A DNA stretch of 64,000 nt from Singulisphaera sp. GP187 (GCA_945869475.1 CAMBOV010000001.1:124001-188000); one strand, 5' to 3'; positions 42,052 to 51,661 are shown, counted from the first letter of the stretch. The notes: generated from the letters alone by a model not told the origin. Translations and numbers: made by a program.

Positions 42052-43614
42052 TTGAAGAAACAGAGCGCACAGCGAATCACAACTCGTCTGATGGTTGCCC
42101 TCGTCACGTTGGGAGTTTTGGGATCACTCGGCGCTGGCGCAGCCGCGGCCTCCACGACCGATCGCGACGGCGTGCTCGATGACCTTGCCGTTTCCGCTGG
42201 ACGCCAATGGCCAATCTGGTCGGCATACCGCGACGTGCCAACGATGCGAGTTGTCGTTGGAGGAGCAGGGCAATCCGATGGCGGAATCGCCGGCACCTGC
42301 CCAACGCAAGTGGTCGCACACACCGATGCGAATTTTTCTGGTGGTTCGTTCATCGTGCAAGCTGGTTTCGCTGAACTCGAGTCGGCAGCCTGCTCGTATC
42401 TCTTGCCTGCGGCGGCATTCCCACTTCGCCTCGATCTCACCGAGATGATTTTCGCGACGAGCGCAGCGACCGTTCAAACTACGACGAAGTGGTCGATCAT
42501 GGTGTGGGAGGGAACTCCCGCCACTGGAACGTTGAAATACACCTACTCGTCGGACGCAAAGATCATTCCGCACATCGTCTTGCCACCAGGCACCACGGGC
42601 GTGAACGTGCAATTCATGATCGATCCGAGCGATCCCGATCAGATGTACCTCAATGACAACGGAAGTCGCACGTTTTCGATCGGCTACCGAATCGACGATC
42701 ACAACAATCAAACGTCCAATCCATGCTTCGTCGCTCCGCCGAGTTCGAGCAACGCATTTCCGACCACCGATGTGAGCGGACTCGCGCAGGGAACTCAGAA
42801 CTGGATCAACGCCGTCAACTGCGGCGCGCTCGGTTGCCCAGCAGGTTGGAAAACATTCGCATCGTGGCCGACTGCCTGCCGTCCAACAGGTGACTGGGTC
42901 ATGCGTGCGACCTACACCCCAATCAACTGCGCCGCACTGCAGGGTGCCTGCTGCATCGGAACAAACTGCGCAATTGCGACCCAATCGGACTGCGCCTCGG
43001 TCGGCGGTCTTTACCGCGGCGATGGAAGCGTCTGCAGTTCGTCGATCTGTCTGCCACAGGGCAACAACGCCTGCTGCTTCGTATCGACCGGCGGATGCGT
43101 CAACCTCTCGTATTCAGCGTGCCTCGGAGCGGGCGGAGCACCAGGTCCCGAGGGAAGCCAGTGCGCGACCTATCTCTGCTTTCCGCAAGGGGCGTGCTGC
43201 CTGCCAACAGGGGCGTGTGCTGGGCCAATCAGTCCAGCGGCGTGCGCTGCTCAGGGTGGCAACTACCAAGGCAACGGCACCTCATGTGCCGCGACGAACT
43301 GTCCGCTCCCTCAAGGTGCTTCATGTTTTCCAAATGGATTCTGCCTCGTGATGAGTCAAGCGGATGCGATTGCGTCCGGCGCCAGCTGGAAGGGCGCAGG
43401 AACGACCTGCGGTGACTCCAATGGCAACGGCACCGCCGACGCGTGCGAGAACCAGCACCCTGGAGACATCAATGGCGACGGTTCAGTGAACGGCCAAGAC
43501 CTTGCGACACTTCTCGCGGCGTGGGGAGCGACATCGGGTCCTGCCGATATCAACAACGATGGGATCGTCAACGGAAGCGATCTTGCAACGGTGCTGAGCG
43601 ACTGGACAGGTTGA
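42052..43614 (+). CDS. Secreted protein with cysteine-rich GACC repeats and dockerin-like C-terminus
   Basis: About 520 residues. TTG 42052 has GGAG seven bases upstream and gives an L-K-K… start leading into a signal peptide (L-M-V-A-L-V-T-L-G-V-L-G…A-A-A-A-S). A beta-rich N-terminal domain to about 285 is followed by about four cysteine-rich repeats of ~35-40 residues (starting G-A-C-C or variants, with six or so cysteines each). The tail has two Ca-binding dockerin-type loops, D-I-N-G-D-G-S-V-N-G-Q-D and D-I-N-N-D-G-I-V-N-G-S-D. I know such architecture from secreted proteins of Phycisphaerae; the function is unknown. Confidence 0.85.
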   Translation: MKKQSAQRITTRLMVALVTLGVLGSLGAGAAAASTTDRDGVLDDLAVSAGRQWPIWSAYRDVPTMRVVVGGAGQSDGGIAGTCPTQVVAHTDANFSGGSFIVQAGFAELESAACSYLLPAAAFPLRLDLTEMIFATSAATVQTTTKWSIMVWEGTPATGTLKYTYSSDAKIIPHIVLPPGTTGVNVQFMIDPSDPDQMYLNDNGSRTFSIGYRIDDHNNQTSNPCFVAPPSSSNAFPTTDVSGLAQGTQNWINAVNCGALGCPAGWKTFASWPTACRPTGDWVMRATYTPINCAALQGACCIGTNCAIATQSDCASVGGLYRGDGSVCSSSICLPQGNNACCFVSTGGCVNLSYSACLGAGGAPGPEGSQCATYLCFPQGACCLPTGACAGPISPAACAAQGGNYQGNGTSCAATNCPLPQGASCFPNGFCLVMSQADAIASGASWKGAGTTCGDSNGNGTADACENQHPGDINGDGSVNGQDLATLLAAWGATSGPADINNDGIVNGSDLATVLSDWTG

Positions 43615-43641
43615 CGCCGCGCGGCGATACTTGAGTTCCCT

Positions 43642-43729
43642 GGAGAGGTGTCCGAGCGGTTGAAGGAGCCAGTCTCGAAAACTGGTGTGGGCCTCGTGCT
43701 CACCGTGAGTTCGAATCTCACCCTCTCCG
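43642..43729 (+). tRNA. tRNA-Ser (anticodon CGA)
   Basis: A class II tRNA of 88 bases. The acceptor stem is GGAGAGG (43642-43648) with CCTCTCC (43722-43728), discriminator G at 43729. The anticodon stem CAGT/ACTG encloses CTCGAAA, giving CGA. The long variable arm between 43689 and 43708 is typical of serine tRNAs, and the T loop reads TTCGAAT. No CCA is encoded. It is convergent with the last gene of the Bat operon. Confidence 0.94.
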
Positions 43730-43739
43730 TTTGTTCGCC

Positions 43740-44663
43740 TCAGCCGCCCGCCGGTTGTGGGCGTTGCTGCCCAGTGACGTGAGCGTCCGCACTGTTGATC
43801 CACGCAGACTCGCCATCGCGAAGTTCGATGCGATACCAACCCGGACGCGACTCCACAAGCCTGAACTCGACTCCCTGATCAAGTGGATCGGTAAACGCAG
43901 GTGCGAAACCATCGCCGTTTCCTTTTCGCGCGATCACGCCATCATGAAGGACCACGCCAAGCGGATCCATCTGCTCGCGCATGAGGTCGATAGAGACCGT
44001 TGCAGCGACGAGCAGACAGAGCGCACTCGTTGCGCCGATGGCTGCTCTCCAGGGCACGCGACGGTGCCAGCCAGTGGCGACTCCGGCAGCGATGACGAGC
44101 CAGAGTGCGCCCCAGAGCACGGCGGATGCCCACACGCGCGTGCTGAGCGAACTCCACTGCGAACCGCTCCACAGAGAGGCGACGCGATCGATCGGCGTGA
44201 GTGGGGCAGACAACAGCGCACTGGTTGAAATGAGTGAACGCGCGTGAGCGAGATTTGTCGTGACGCGCTGATCACCAGGAAGCAATCGCTGCGCATCGAG
44301 CAGGGCGCCGATCCCCGCGCCGCGCTCTCCCGATTGAATGCGCGCGCTGGCGAGATTGAAAAAGAGTTCGCCGTTGTGAATACCCATGTCAACGAGCCGT
44401 TGATACTCGCCCGCGGACTCGCGAAAAAATTGTTGCGCCTTCACAGGATCGCTCGAGAGCAGCGCCATCCCGTCGTCAAATTTTGCCTGGGCCTGCTGTG
44501 CGATCACGAGGCGCGCGTCGTCGTCTGGTGCGTCGACGCTCGCACTGGCGGTCTCACCCACGCCCGCACTCTGCGCGCGCGCGTGGTCGGCGGCACAAAG
44601 CAGCATGAGCAACCCGCAGAGCAGACCGAGCCGGCGCGTGCCGTCGCACGGTTTCACGTTCAT
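43740..44663 (-). CDS. batE: BatE-like TPR/SH3 protein
   Basis: About 307 residues. A signal peptide (L-L-C-G-L-L-M-L-L-C-A-A) is followed by TPR-like helices (about 50-150), a membrane segment or two (about 185-245), and a C-terminal SH3-like domain (F-R-L-V-E-S-R-P-G-W-Y-R-I-E-L-R-D-G-E-S-A-W). This matches BatE of the Bacteroides aerotolerance operon. The ATG at 44663 overlaps the batD stop by four bases. It is the last gene of the operon. Confidence 0.8.
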   Translation of the reverse strand: MNVKPCDGTRRLGLLCGLLMLLCAADHARAQSAGVGETASASVDAPDDDARLVIAQQAQAKFDDGMALLSSDPVKAQQFFRESAGEYQRLVDMGIHNGELFFNLASARIQSGERGAGIGALLDAQRLLPGDQRVTTNLAHARSLISTSALLSAPLTPIDRVASLWSGSQWSSLSTRVWASAVLWGALWLVIAAGVATGWHRRVPWRAAIGATSALCLLVAATVSIDLMREQMDPLGVVLHDGVIARKGNGDGFAPAFTDPLDQGVEFRLVESRPGWYRIELRDGESAWINSADAHVTGQQRPQPAGG

Positions 44664-46522
44664 GACGGCTCCTTGCGGGCGTTTCGCGCGGATCGCCACT
44701 CGAGTCGCTCGAGCGCTCGAATGCAATTGCGTGCCTCGTCGCGCTCGCTCGCGGTCGTCGCCTTCGCTGAGACCGTCGGACCGGCGGTGTCGAAACGGGC
44801 GCGCTCTGCCGCGACGAGCAGTGAGTCGATCTCCTCTCGAAGGTCGTCGCACGCCCCGGCCTGCTGCAGGGCAGTCGCTGCCTCACGTCGTGTCAGGCTC
44901 AGACCGGGCAATCGCATTCGATCGGCGATGTAGCCAGCGATCGCAAGCGCGCACTCGCCGCGCGCGAGGCGTTGCGAGGCGGTCGCGCTTGCCGCCGACT
45001 CTCTCGCCGCACCCGCGTCACCCGCAAAGCGCCTTGCGCGTCGTCGTGCGAGCAATACCCCGCCGCACAACAGTGGTGGAACGATGAGCGCGCCCGTCGC
45101 GACCGCCCATCCAAACGCGGATGATTGGCTTCGCACCATCGACAGGGATGGATTGACGTTGGCCAGGAAGCCCTCGGCAGTGGCAGTGCGTTTCTTTCGC
45201 GAAGAATCTGCGAGCGTGTCCACCCCGAGAATCGCGTCGGTCGAGATGTGATCCGATGCTGTGACGTCAATTGAAATTGGATCGGTCTGTGCCGTTCGGT
45301 AGGTGCCCGTGGTCGTGTCGAACCACGAGAACGGGATCGGTGGAATTGCGGTGATGCCAGGGCGCGTTGGCCGAAGTGTCTGTGTGAAGACCTTCTGATT
45401 GCCCGTGACCGTTCCTGCGAGCGGCGCAGAAGGCATTCGAAAATGTGCGAGAAGTTCAGGCGTCGTCAGGAGTGGTGGATGCAACTGCGCGAGACCCTCA
45501 CCTTTGTTCGCATCGGTGCTCGCGTCAGTGATCGCGAGCGTGAGAGTGATCGGATCGCCCACCGCAACGCGCAGCGGCTTCGCGGTTGCGCTCAGCGTGA
45601 ATGAGCCGACCGCTCCCTGAAAACTCGCGGGCTGTCCCTCGAGTGGCAGGGGAGTGACCGAAAACGTCACGGTGGGAGGCACAGCAGAGATCGGTTTCGT
45701 TGCCGAGACTGAGAGTCCATTGCCACCGAAGAGTCCGCGCGTTACGCTGAGTTGCGTCGGATAGTTCCATGCGATGCGCACATCGTCGAACGTTGGAACG
45801 CCGCTCTTCGCAGGCAGAATCGATCCACGAAGGTCGAAGGTGAAGTACGAGACGCCGTCCACAAGTTCTTCATGACCAAGCGGTCGCTGTCCGCGTTGCG
45901 CGAGTTCGCGAATTGCCGCGGTGAATGGACCAAAGTCGCATCGCTCTTGGTCGATGAACTGCCACATATCTGCCTCGCCGAGGGTGACTTTGTGTTCGGT
46001 GCTTCGAAAGGGCTTGACGAAGATCTTGAGCGTGATGCCCAGAGGTTGACCGATCCAGACCTCCGGCCGATCGCCGGTGACTTCAACGCGAAGCAAGTCA
46101 CCGGTTGTTGAGAGTGCGGATGAAAGCGTGGTTGCCGCGCTCGAATAGGTCTGTCCATCGACGTCGATCGAAATTGGCGGCACGGTGAAGAGACCGGCGA
46201 CCGATGGCGTGATCAGCACCGAAATCGTCGTCATGCTCTCGCGCGTGATCGTGCCGTTGACGATGTTCATCGAGTTCCTCGAACTTCGACCCGGCTGCAC
46301 TTCGAAATCCAACCCCTGCACGCGCGGAAGTGTGGGTTGCGAAATCGTTGCACCGTCGCGCACAACGATGCGCATGACCGACGGACTACCGATCCAGGTC
46401 TCTCGGGGCGTGAGCGTGAATTGAACGTCGGTCGCCCATCCTGAGAGTGAGGCTACGAGTGCGAGCGCACTGCCGCAGAGGATGTGTGCGAGGCGTGGCG
46501 AGGTGTGTTTGATCATGCGCAT
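44660..46522 (-). CDS. batD: BatD-like protein
   Basis: About 620 residues: a signal peptide (about 1-30), several Ig-like beta domains (D-V-Q-F-T-L-T-P-R-E-T-W-I-G-S-P near the N-terminus), a membrane segment near 500 (A-V-A-T-G-A-L-I-V-P-P-L-L-C-G-G-V-L-L-A), and a cytoplasmic helical C-terminus. This is the BatD layout (oxygen tolerance domain). In the operon it lies between the TPR protein and BatE. Confidence 0.85.
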   Translation of the reverse strand: MRMIKHTSPRLAHILCGSALALVASLSGWATDVQFTLTPRETWIGSPSVMRIVVRDGATISQPTLPRVQGLDFEVQPGRSSRNSMNIVNGTITRESMTTISVLITPSVAGLFTVPPISIDVDGQTYSSAATTLSSALSTTGDLLRVEVTGDRPEVWIGQPLGITLKIFVKPFRSTEHKVTLGEADMWQFIDQERCDFGPFTAAIRELAQRGQRPLGHEELVDGVSYFTFDLRGSILPAKSGVPTFDDVRIAWNYPTQLSVTRGLFGGNGLSVSATKPISAVPPTVTFSVTPLPLEGQPASFQGAVGSFTLSATAKPLRVAVGDPITLTLAITDASTDANKGEGLAQLHPPLLTTPELLAHFRMPSAPLAGTVTGNQKVFTQTLRPTRPGITAIPPIPFSWFDTTTGTYRTAQTDPISIDVTASDHISTDAILGVDTLADSSRKKRTATAEGFLANVNPSLSMVRSQSSAFGWAVATGALIVPPLLCGGVLLARRRARRFAGDAGAARESAASATASQRLARGECALAIAGYIADRMRLPGLSLTRREAATALQQAGACDDLREEIDSLLVAAERARFDTAGPTVSAKATTASERDEARNCIRALERLEWRSARNARKEPS

Positions 46523-46537
46523 GTCACTCTCATCGTT

Positions 46538-47581
46538 CTACCAGTCCCGAGCCGCGGGGACTTGCTTGGCCCGTTGCGCTTGTTGCTTTGACTCTCGACG
46601 CGTCTTCTCTCGATCGCGCACTGTTTGAAGGAGGCGCTCGGCCTGCTCCTTGGTGAGCGGTGAATCCTTCACGATTTCGCCTTGAGCTTGCTCGTGTGGT
46701 TGCCCTTGAGACTGCTCTTTGCTTGGATCTTCGCGTGGCTCTTTGCTTGGCTCCTCTGTCGGAGTGGGCGACTCTTTCGACTCGGGTTGAGACGCTGGTT
46801 CCTGCGATTTGTCACCCTCGCTGGGCTTCGTTTGTTTCTCTTGCTCGCCTTGCTCGCCTTTCTCGCCTTGCTCGCCTTGCTCGCCCTCTTGCTTCTGTTG
46901 CTCCTGTTTCTCGTCGTTCTTCTCTTCTTGCTCCTTCTTCTCTTGCTCCTTCTGCATCTCCTCGAGTTGCTTCAACAACCGCGCGGCGGTCTCAGCGTTC
47001 ACACGAGCGTCACGATCATTCTTGTCAGCAGTCGCGGCATCTTTGAAATGTGTGAAGGCGCTGCGAGTCGCTTCGATCGCCTCTTTGATCGCGGGTGCTT
47101 GCGGGTTCGCAGCCTCACCGTTGCTCACTTCCTGCGAGTCGAGTCGAGCGAGTGCGTCGGCGTAGATCGCGTTGCCCTGGTTGAACATCGCTTGCGCGGC
47201 GAGAGCCGCATCTCCAACCTGCGAGGCGCCAGCAAAGGAATCCGCGGCAGCCTTCAGATGTCCACCTCGATACTGCGCAACTCCCTGATTGAAGAGTGCC
47301 GGAGCACTCGTCGGATCGGCAGCCACAGCTCGACCGTACGCCGCTTCGGCTGCCGCAAAGTCTTCGCGCGCCATCGCTGCACTGGCCTCAACGATCGCCG
47401 ATCGAAATGCCTTCGAATCGATCGGCGCAGTCGCGTGGGGTGTCGCGTGGGGTGTCGCGTGGGGTGTAGCGTGGGGTTCAACGTGTGGCGAAACCTGTTG
47501 TGCATGCGTTCCAGCCACGCACAGGAGCACCAGAGCCACTCCAGCCAACCGGGCGAACGATTCGGCAACAGCATGCTTCAT
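46538..47581 (-). CDS. batC: BatC-like TPR protein with low-complexity tail
   Basis: About 347 residues. A signal peptide is followed by a His-Ala-Thr-Pro repeat (encoded by the 12-base repeat at 47430-47477), then TPR repeats (A-A-Y-G-R-A-V-A-A-D-P-T-S-A-P-A-L-F-N near 95-115). The C-terminal half is extremely rich in Glu, Lys and Gln (about 205-320). The ATG at 47581 overlaps the batB stop. It corresponds to the TPR-only BatC of other operons. Confidence 0.8.
   Translation of the reverse strand: MKHAVAESFARLAGVALVLLCVAGTHAQQVSPHVEPHATPHATPHATPHATAPIDSKAFRSAIVEASAAMAREDFAAAEAAYGRAVAADPTSAPALFNQGVAQYRGGHLKAAADSFAGASQVGDAALAAQAMFNQGNAIYADALARLDSQEVSNGEAANPQAPAIKEAIEATRSAFTHFKDAATADKNDRDARVNAETAARLLKQLEEMQKEQEKKEQEEKNDEKQEQQKQEGEQGEQGEKGEQGEQEKQTKPSEGDKSQEPASQPESKESPTPTEEPSKEPREDPSKEQSQGQPHEQAQGEIVKDSPLTKEQAERLLQTVRDREKTRRESKQQAQRAKQVPAARDW
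47430..47477 (-). repeat. Four 12-base tandem repeats inside batC
   Basis: The unit GTCGCGTGGGGT repeats four times on the plus strand (the last copy GTAGCGTGGGGT). On the coding strand it gives His-Ala-Thr-Pro units after the signal peptide. The copies are almost identical, so unit number may vary between strains. Confidence 0.85.
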
Positions 47582-48663
47582 ACGCGCACTCCTCGCACTG
47601 CCACGCCCTCGACGATCGGTGTGCGAACGACTGCGGCAGTTTTGCGGTCTTGGATGAGAGTCTCGATCACGAGCAGAAGCAGCGCAATCCCTGCAGGCCA
47701 TTGAAATCGTGGGATCGTCTTCTGAATCGTTGAAGTCTCGAACTCGCCTCGCTGCAGATCAGCGAGCGACCTCTGAAGAATTTCGCCTAGGTCAACCTGC
47801 GCGGTGCCAGCTGGAACGAAGACTCCGCCGCCGCTCGCAGCGACATCGCGCAGCGTTGCGGCGTCCATCTTCGTCCACACCTCCTGACCATCATGCACAA
47901 TCCACGTGCGATCACTGGTCGAGTCGGCCACTCCGCCGCCGCTGGGCCCCACCGGAATGCGTGCTCCGTCTGCGGAGTCTCCAAGCCCCACAGTGAAAAT
48001 TCGAATGCCTTGCGAGTCGAAAATAGATTTGGCGATGGCGACCGGATCACTGCCCATGTCTTCCCCATCCGAGAGCACAACGATTGCGCGCCCGGCAATC
48101 GAATCGCTCGAGAAACTCTCCGACGCCTTCGTCAGAGCGTCCCCAAGCATCGAGCCACCGCGAAGCGACGATTTGGGTTGCAGTTCATCAATGGCGGTGA
48201 GTGCCGCTGCGTAGTTCAGCGTGAGCGGCGTCCGAAGTGCAGCGACGCCCGCAAAGTCAACGACTCCAACACGATCGCCTGCCATCTGAGAAACGGCATC
48301 CTCGACGAACGCTTTGGCACGGCTCAATCGATTTGGGGTCGCATCCTCAGCGAGCATCGAGCGACTCACATCGATGACGAACATCACGTCGGCACCGCGG
48401 CGCTTCACCTCTTCGCTCTGCACTCCCCACCGAGGATCCATGAGCGCGACGATCAACCAGACAATCGCACAGAGCACGAGGCACGACCGCACCGCGGGGC
48501 GCCAGAGTGACATCGTCGGCGCGATGCGTGCGACAAGCGGACCATCGAGAAACGCACGCAGGGCGCGCCCTCTCCAGAATGCCGTGTGAACCGCGAGCGC
48601 GGCGAGAATCGCCGCGAACCAGAGCCAGTGCAGTGCGGAGAAGTTGTTGAATTCGATCTGCAT
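47578..48663 (-). CDS. batB: BatB-like vWA-domain membrane protein
   Basis: About 361 residues: two N-terminal membrane segments, a von Willebrand A domain with an intact MIDAS (D-V-S-R-S, matching D-x-S-x-S, and S-D-G-E-D), and a C-terminal membrane helix. The start at 48663 directly abuts the batA stop, and the stop overlaps batC, so translation is coupled. Bat vWA proteins are thought to form a membrane complex with MoxR and DUF58. Confidence 0.88.
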   Translation of the reverse strand: MQIEFNNFSALHWLWFAAILAALAVHTAFWRGRALRAFLDGPLVARIAPTMSLWRPAVRSCLVLCAIVWLIVALMDPRWGVQSEEVKRRGADVMFVIDVSRSMLAEDATPNRLSRAKAFVEDAVSQMAGDRVGVVDFAGVAALRTPLTLNYAAALTAIDELQPKSSLRGGSMLGDALTKASESFSSDSIAGRAIVVLSDGEDMGSDPVAIAKSIFDSQGIRIFTVGLGDSADGARIPVGPSGGGVADSTSDRTWIVHDGQEVWTKMDAATLRDVAASGGGVFVPAGTAQVDLGEILQRSLADLQRGEFETSTIQKTIPRFQWPAGIALLLLVIETLIQDRKTAAVVRTPIVEGVAVRGVRV

Positions 48664-49761
48664 CTAGTTCACACTCCGAAGACGTGTGCAGACGAGCAAC
48701 AGTTCGATGCCGAGCAGGACCACAACTCCAACAAGGAGTGGTGGCACCGAAACTCCTCGGACGCGAAAAGACGCAACCGCAAGATCGGTGAAGTGCAAGG
48801 ATTGCCGCTGCTCCGTCGTGGTCTTCTCCATCTGATCAATCTGTTCATAGATCGACTGCAGACTCTCAGTATCCGTCGCACGAAAGTACGCGCCGCCTGT
48901 GCGCTTGGCCATGTCGGTGAGCAGTTCTTCGTCAATCGACACGGGCACATTTCGGATGATCTGCCGTCCAAATGGATCGACCCCCATCGGAAAGGGTGCC
49001 ATCCCGCGCGTGCCGACACCGATCGCATAGATCTTGATGCCGAAAGACGCAGCGAGATCAGCGGCGACGCGCGGGTCGACATCCCCGGCGTTGTTCTCGC
49101 CATCGGTCATCAGAATGATCGCGGCACTGCGAATCGGTTGGCGACCATCGCCCGTCTTCGCATTGGACATCGCATCTTTGAGTCGATCGACGCCAAGTGC
49201 GACCCCGTCGCCGATCGCCGTCCCATCTTCTGTTTGATCGCTCGAAGGTGCAAGCTGATTGAGTGCATCCACCAAGTATCCATGGTCGAGAGTCAACGGC
49301 GAGAGGCTGTCAGCAAAGCGTGCGAAGACGACGAGCCCGATGAGGTCATCAGGTCGTCCGAGCAGTCCCTCGCCACCGCGAATGAACGCCCCACCCACAC
49401 GCTTGATCGCCTCGATCCGATTCGATTTGGTTCCTGCGAATTCAAAGTCGAGTGCGCGCATCGACCCAGAACGATCGACAACGAATTGGATCGCCGCACC
49501 CTCGACGAAGACCTTCGTCTGCGAGTTCGCGATCACGGGTCTCGCGAGGCAGATCGCAAGAAGCGCGATCGCACAACAACGCAGAGCCGCGGGCAACCAG
49601 CGCACTCGCACGAAGATCGTCGTCCCTGCAGCTGCGGCGAGCGCCGTTGAAGAAAACCCGATGCGCACCCGGCGGCGAAGCGCGACGAATCGCCACGCGC
49701 CCAGCGGCGCAAGGATGACCAGTGGCAGCAACCACCATGCGAGCAGTTGAAAGCTCGTCAC
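48664..49761 (-). CDS. batA: BatA-like vWA-domain membrane protein
   Basis: About 365 residues with two N-terminal membrane segments, a vWA domain with MIDAS D-R-S-G-S and M-T-D-G-E-N, and a C-terminal membrane helix (L-L-V-G-V-V-V-L-L-G-I-E-L-L-L-V). The GTG at 49761 overlaps the preceding stop (GTGA) and gives a normal Bat N-terminus. The frame further upstream lies inside the neighbouring gene. Confidence 0.88.
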   Translation of the reverse strand: MTSFQLLAWWLLPLVILAPLGAWRFVALRRRVRIGFSSTALAAAAGTTIFVRVRWLPAALRCCAIALLAICLARPVIANSQTKVFVEGAAIQFVVDRSGSMRALDFEFAGTKSNRIEAIKRVGGAFIRGGEGLLGRPDDLIGLVVFARFADSLSPLTLDHGYLVDALNQLAPSSDQTEDGTAIGDGVALGVDRLKDAMSNAKTGDGRQPIRSAAIILMTDGENNAGDVDPRVAADLAASFGIKIYAIGVGTRGMAPFPMGVDPFGRQIIRNVPVSIDEELLTDMAKRTGGAYFRATDTESLQSIYEQIDQMEKTTTEQRQSLHFTDLAVASFRVRGVSVPPLLVGVVVLLGIELLLVCTRLRSVN

Positions 49762-50783
49762 GGTGTCGCTCCCATCGGCGCTGTTTCGTCGCTCTGTGAC
49801 GGAGTGGTCTCGCGCACGAAGGCGTGCGCAGAGGCAAGACCGGTGAGGCATTCATCCTGCCGAGGTTCGTGGGCCGCAAATTTCACACCGTCGGCGGCAC
49901 GCAGAAACCGTTCGAGCATTTGGCGATGGGACGCATCGATGGCGTGATGCGCTGAAGCATGTGCCAGAAACTCGTTGGTGGTTTGGTCGGGCGCCGCAAT
50001 CGAAAACTGTCGCTCCACATACTCACGAACTGTTCCCGAGAGGCGCACCCAGAACCGATGCACTTCACCCCGCTCGATGAGCCCATCACGCTCGAGAAGT
50101 TCGAGTTCTTGGTGGGCCCATGCAGCGGCACTCATCGGAATCGCCGCGGTTGCCTTGCGCCGTCGGTCGAGCGCAATGAGAAGTGCTGCGAGCACACACA
50201 CCCCGACTCCTGCAAACACCCGCGTCATCCATCCGCCGTCGTCGATGTCGATGGCGCCTTTGATGTCTCGGTAGACACTCGGATCAAACTCGCCTCCAAC
50301 GAGGCTGACGACCTCCAGAGGAATCGGACCAATCGAAAGCGTGTGCGCGTTGCCGTCACGACCCTTGAAGTCGACTTCGAGCGCAGGAAACTCGACCTGT
50401 CCCGCGGCATAGGTCGTCGCGACGAACTGCACTGTGAAGATGCGTGCTTCGCCGTCGCGCCGTGAGTCGCGCTCGACTTCGCGCACGTCGAAGGGTCCAC
50501 GCGATGAGCCAAGATCCGGTTGTGAAATCGTCGTCGCCGCATCCGCAGTCAGCGTGAGCGTGAACGGAAGTTCGCTGCCAACTTCGATCACATCAGCTGG
50601 CGCGGTGAGCAGTGCGGTGAGCCCATCTCCTTCAGCACGAACGGCAATCGCGCTCGACGGGCGTGACGCAACGGTCGATGGGGGAGTGACCGCAGGAGTC
50701 GCGGGGGCACTCTGCGCGCTCGACGAAGAGGTGATCGCGACAGCGGCGAGAAGGGCACATACTCTCAGCGCGCGCGAGTTCAT
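49758..50783 (-). CDS. Bat-operon membrane protein with an Ig-like exported domain
   Basis: About 341 residues: a signal peptide (A-L-L-A-A-V-A-I-T-S), an Ala/Ser/Pro-rich linker, a beta-rich domain (about 55-165), one membrane helix near 190-210, and a cytoplasmic helical region. The position between the DUF58 gene and batA is where DUF4381/BatD-like proteins occur in related operons; I cannot name the family with certainty. Start and stop both overlap their neighbours by four bases. Confidence 0.75.
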   Translation of the reverse strand: MNSRALRVCALLAAVAITSSSSAQSAPATPAVTPPSTVASRPSSAIAVRAEGDGLTALLTAPADVIEVGSELPFTLTLTADAATTISQPDLGSSRGPFDVREVERDSRRDGEARIFTVQFVATTYAAGQVEFPALEVDFKGRDGNAHTLSIGPIPLEVVSLVGGEFDPSVYRDIKGAIDIDDGGWMTRVFAGVGVCVLAALLIALDRRRKATAAIPMSAAAWAHQELELLERDGLIERGEVHRFWVRLSGTVREYVERQFSIAAPDQTTNEFLAHASAHHAIDASHRQMLERFLRAADGVKFAAHEPRQDECLTGLASAHAFVRETTPSQSDETAPMGATP

Positions 50784-51661
50784 CGGCTTCTTCGCGCCTC
50801 CCGTTTTCGAAAGTAGGCGGTAATCGGTTCGACATAGTCGACGCCAGTCTCGAGCATCAGCGGTTCAATCTTCAGTCGGCGCACTGCCCCTTCGAACTGT
50901 GCAACGCGCTGCGTCGCGCGCGCAGCGAACGCGTCGCGCACTCGGCGACTCGAACTGTCGACCACGAGACGTGTGCCACTCTCTTCATCTTCGAGTTCGA
51001 TCAATCCGACGCTCGGCAAGAGTCGCTCGCGTCGATCCGAAATCGAAACGGGAATCACGTCGTGACGCCGCCGTGCGATCGCCATCGGTCGTTCCCATCC
51101 CTGATCGAGAAAGTCGCTGATCACGAAGACCACCGCGCGTCGCCGCTGGATGCGATTCAATTCATCGAGCGCGGATGCAAGGTCGGTCCCCGCGCCAGTG
51201 GGCGTGTGCGCGAGAAGATCGCGCACGATGCGCAGCACATGGCGGCGCCCCTTGCGTGGTGGCACGTAGCGCTCGATCTGGTCGGTGAAGAGCAGCAATC
51301 CAACCTTGTCGTTGTTGCGCGTCGCGCTGAATGCAAGTGTCGCAGCAACTTCGGCAACAAGTTCTCGTTTCAATTGCCCCTGCGATCCGAAGCGAAGTGA
51401 TCCCGAGAGATCAATCGCAAGCATCACCGTCAGTTCGCGCTCTTCGCGAAAGAGCTTGATGTGTGGAGAGCCTGCGCGCGCCGAGACATTCCAATCGATC
51501 GCGCGCACATCGTCGCCGATCTCATAGGGGCGAACCTCTTCGAATTCCATTCCTCGCCCCTTGAACGCAGAGAGATACCGCCCGGCAACGGCTTCCTGAA
51601 CAACGCGCGAGGTTCGAATCTCAATGCGACGGATTTTGCGGATGGTCTCGGCGGTGAGCAT
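50780..51661 (-). CDS. DUF58 domain protein
   Basis: About 293 residues. The DUF58 signature region is present: G-R-Y-L-S-A-F-K-G-R-G-M-E-F, R-P-Y-E-I-G-D-D-V-R-A-I-D-W-N-V-S-A-R, followed by a vWA-like domain with A-I-D-L-S-G-S-L. It lies between moxR and the Bat genes, the usual place. The ATG at 51661 has AAGGG upstream; an ATG at 51676 is also in frame. Confidence 0.9.
   Translation of the reverse strand: MLTAETIRKIRRIEIRTSRVVQEAVAGRYLSAFKGRGMEFEEVRPYEIGDDVRAIDWNVSARAGSPHIKLFREERELTVMLAIDLSGSLRFGSQGQLKRELVAEVAATLAFSATRNNDKVGLLLFTDQIERYVPPRKGRRHVLRIVRDLLAHTPTGAGTDLASALDELNRIQRRRAVVFVISDFLDQGWERPMAIARRRHDVIPVSISDRRERLLPSVGLIELEDEESGTRLVVDSSSRRVRDAFAARATQRVAQFEGAVRRLKIEPLMLETGVDYVEPITAYFRKREARRSR

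Noticed and set aside
46800-47000. Long plus-strand frames over batC translating to Leu/Phe/Ser-rich hydrophobic sequence
   Set aside because: They are the antisense of the Glu/Lys/Gln-rich tail of batC, which mimics membrane segments; no start signals or family patterns.
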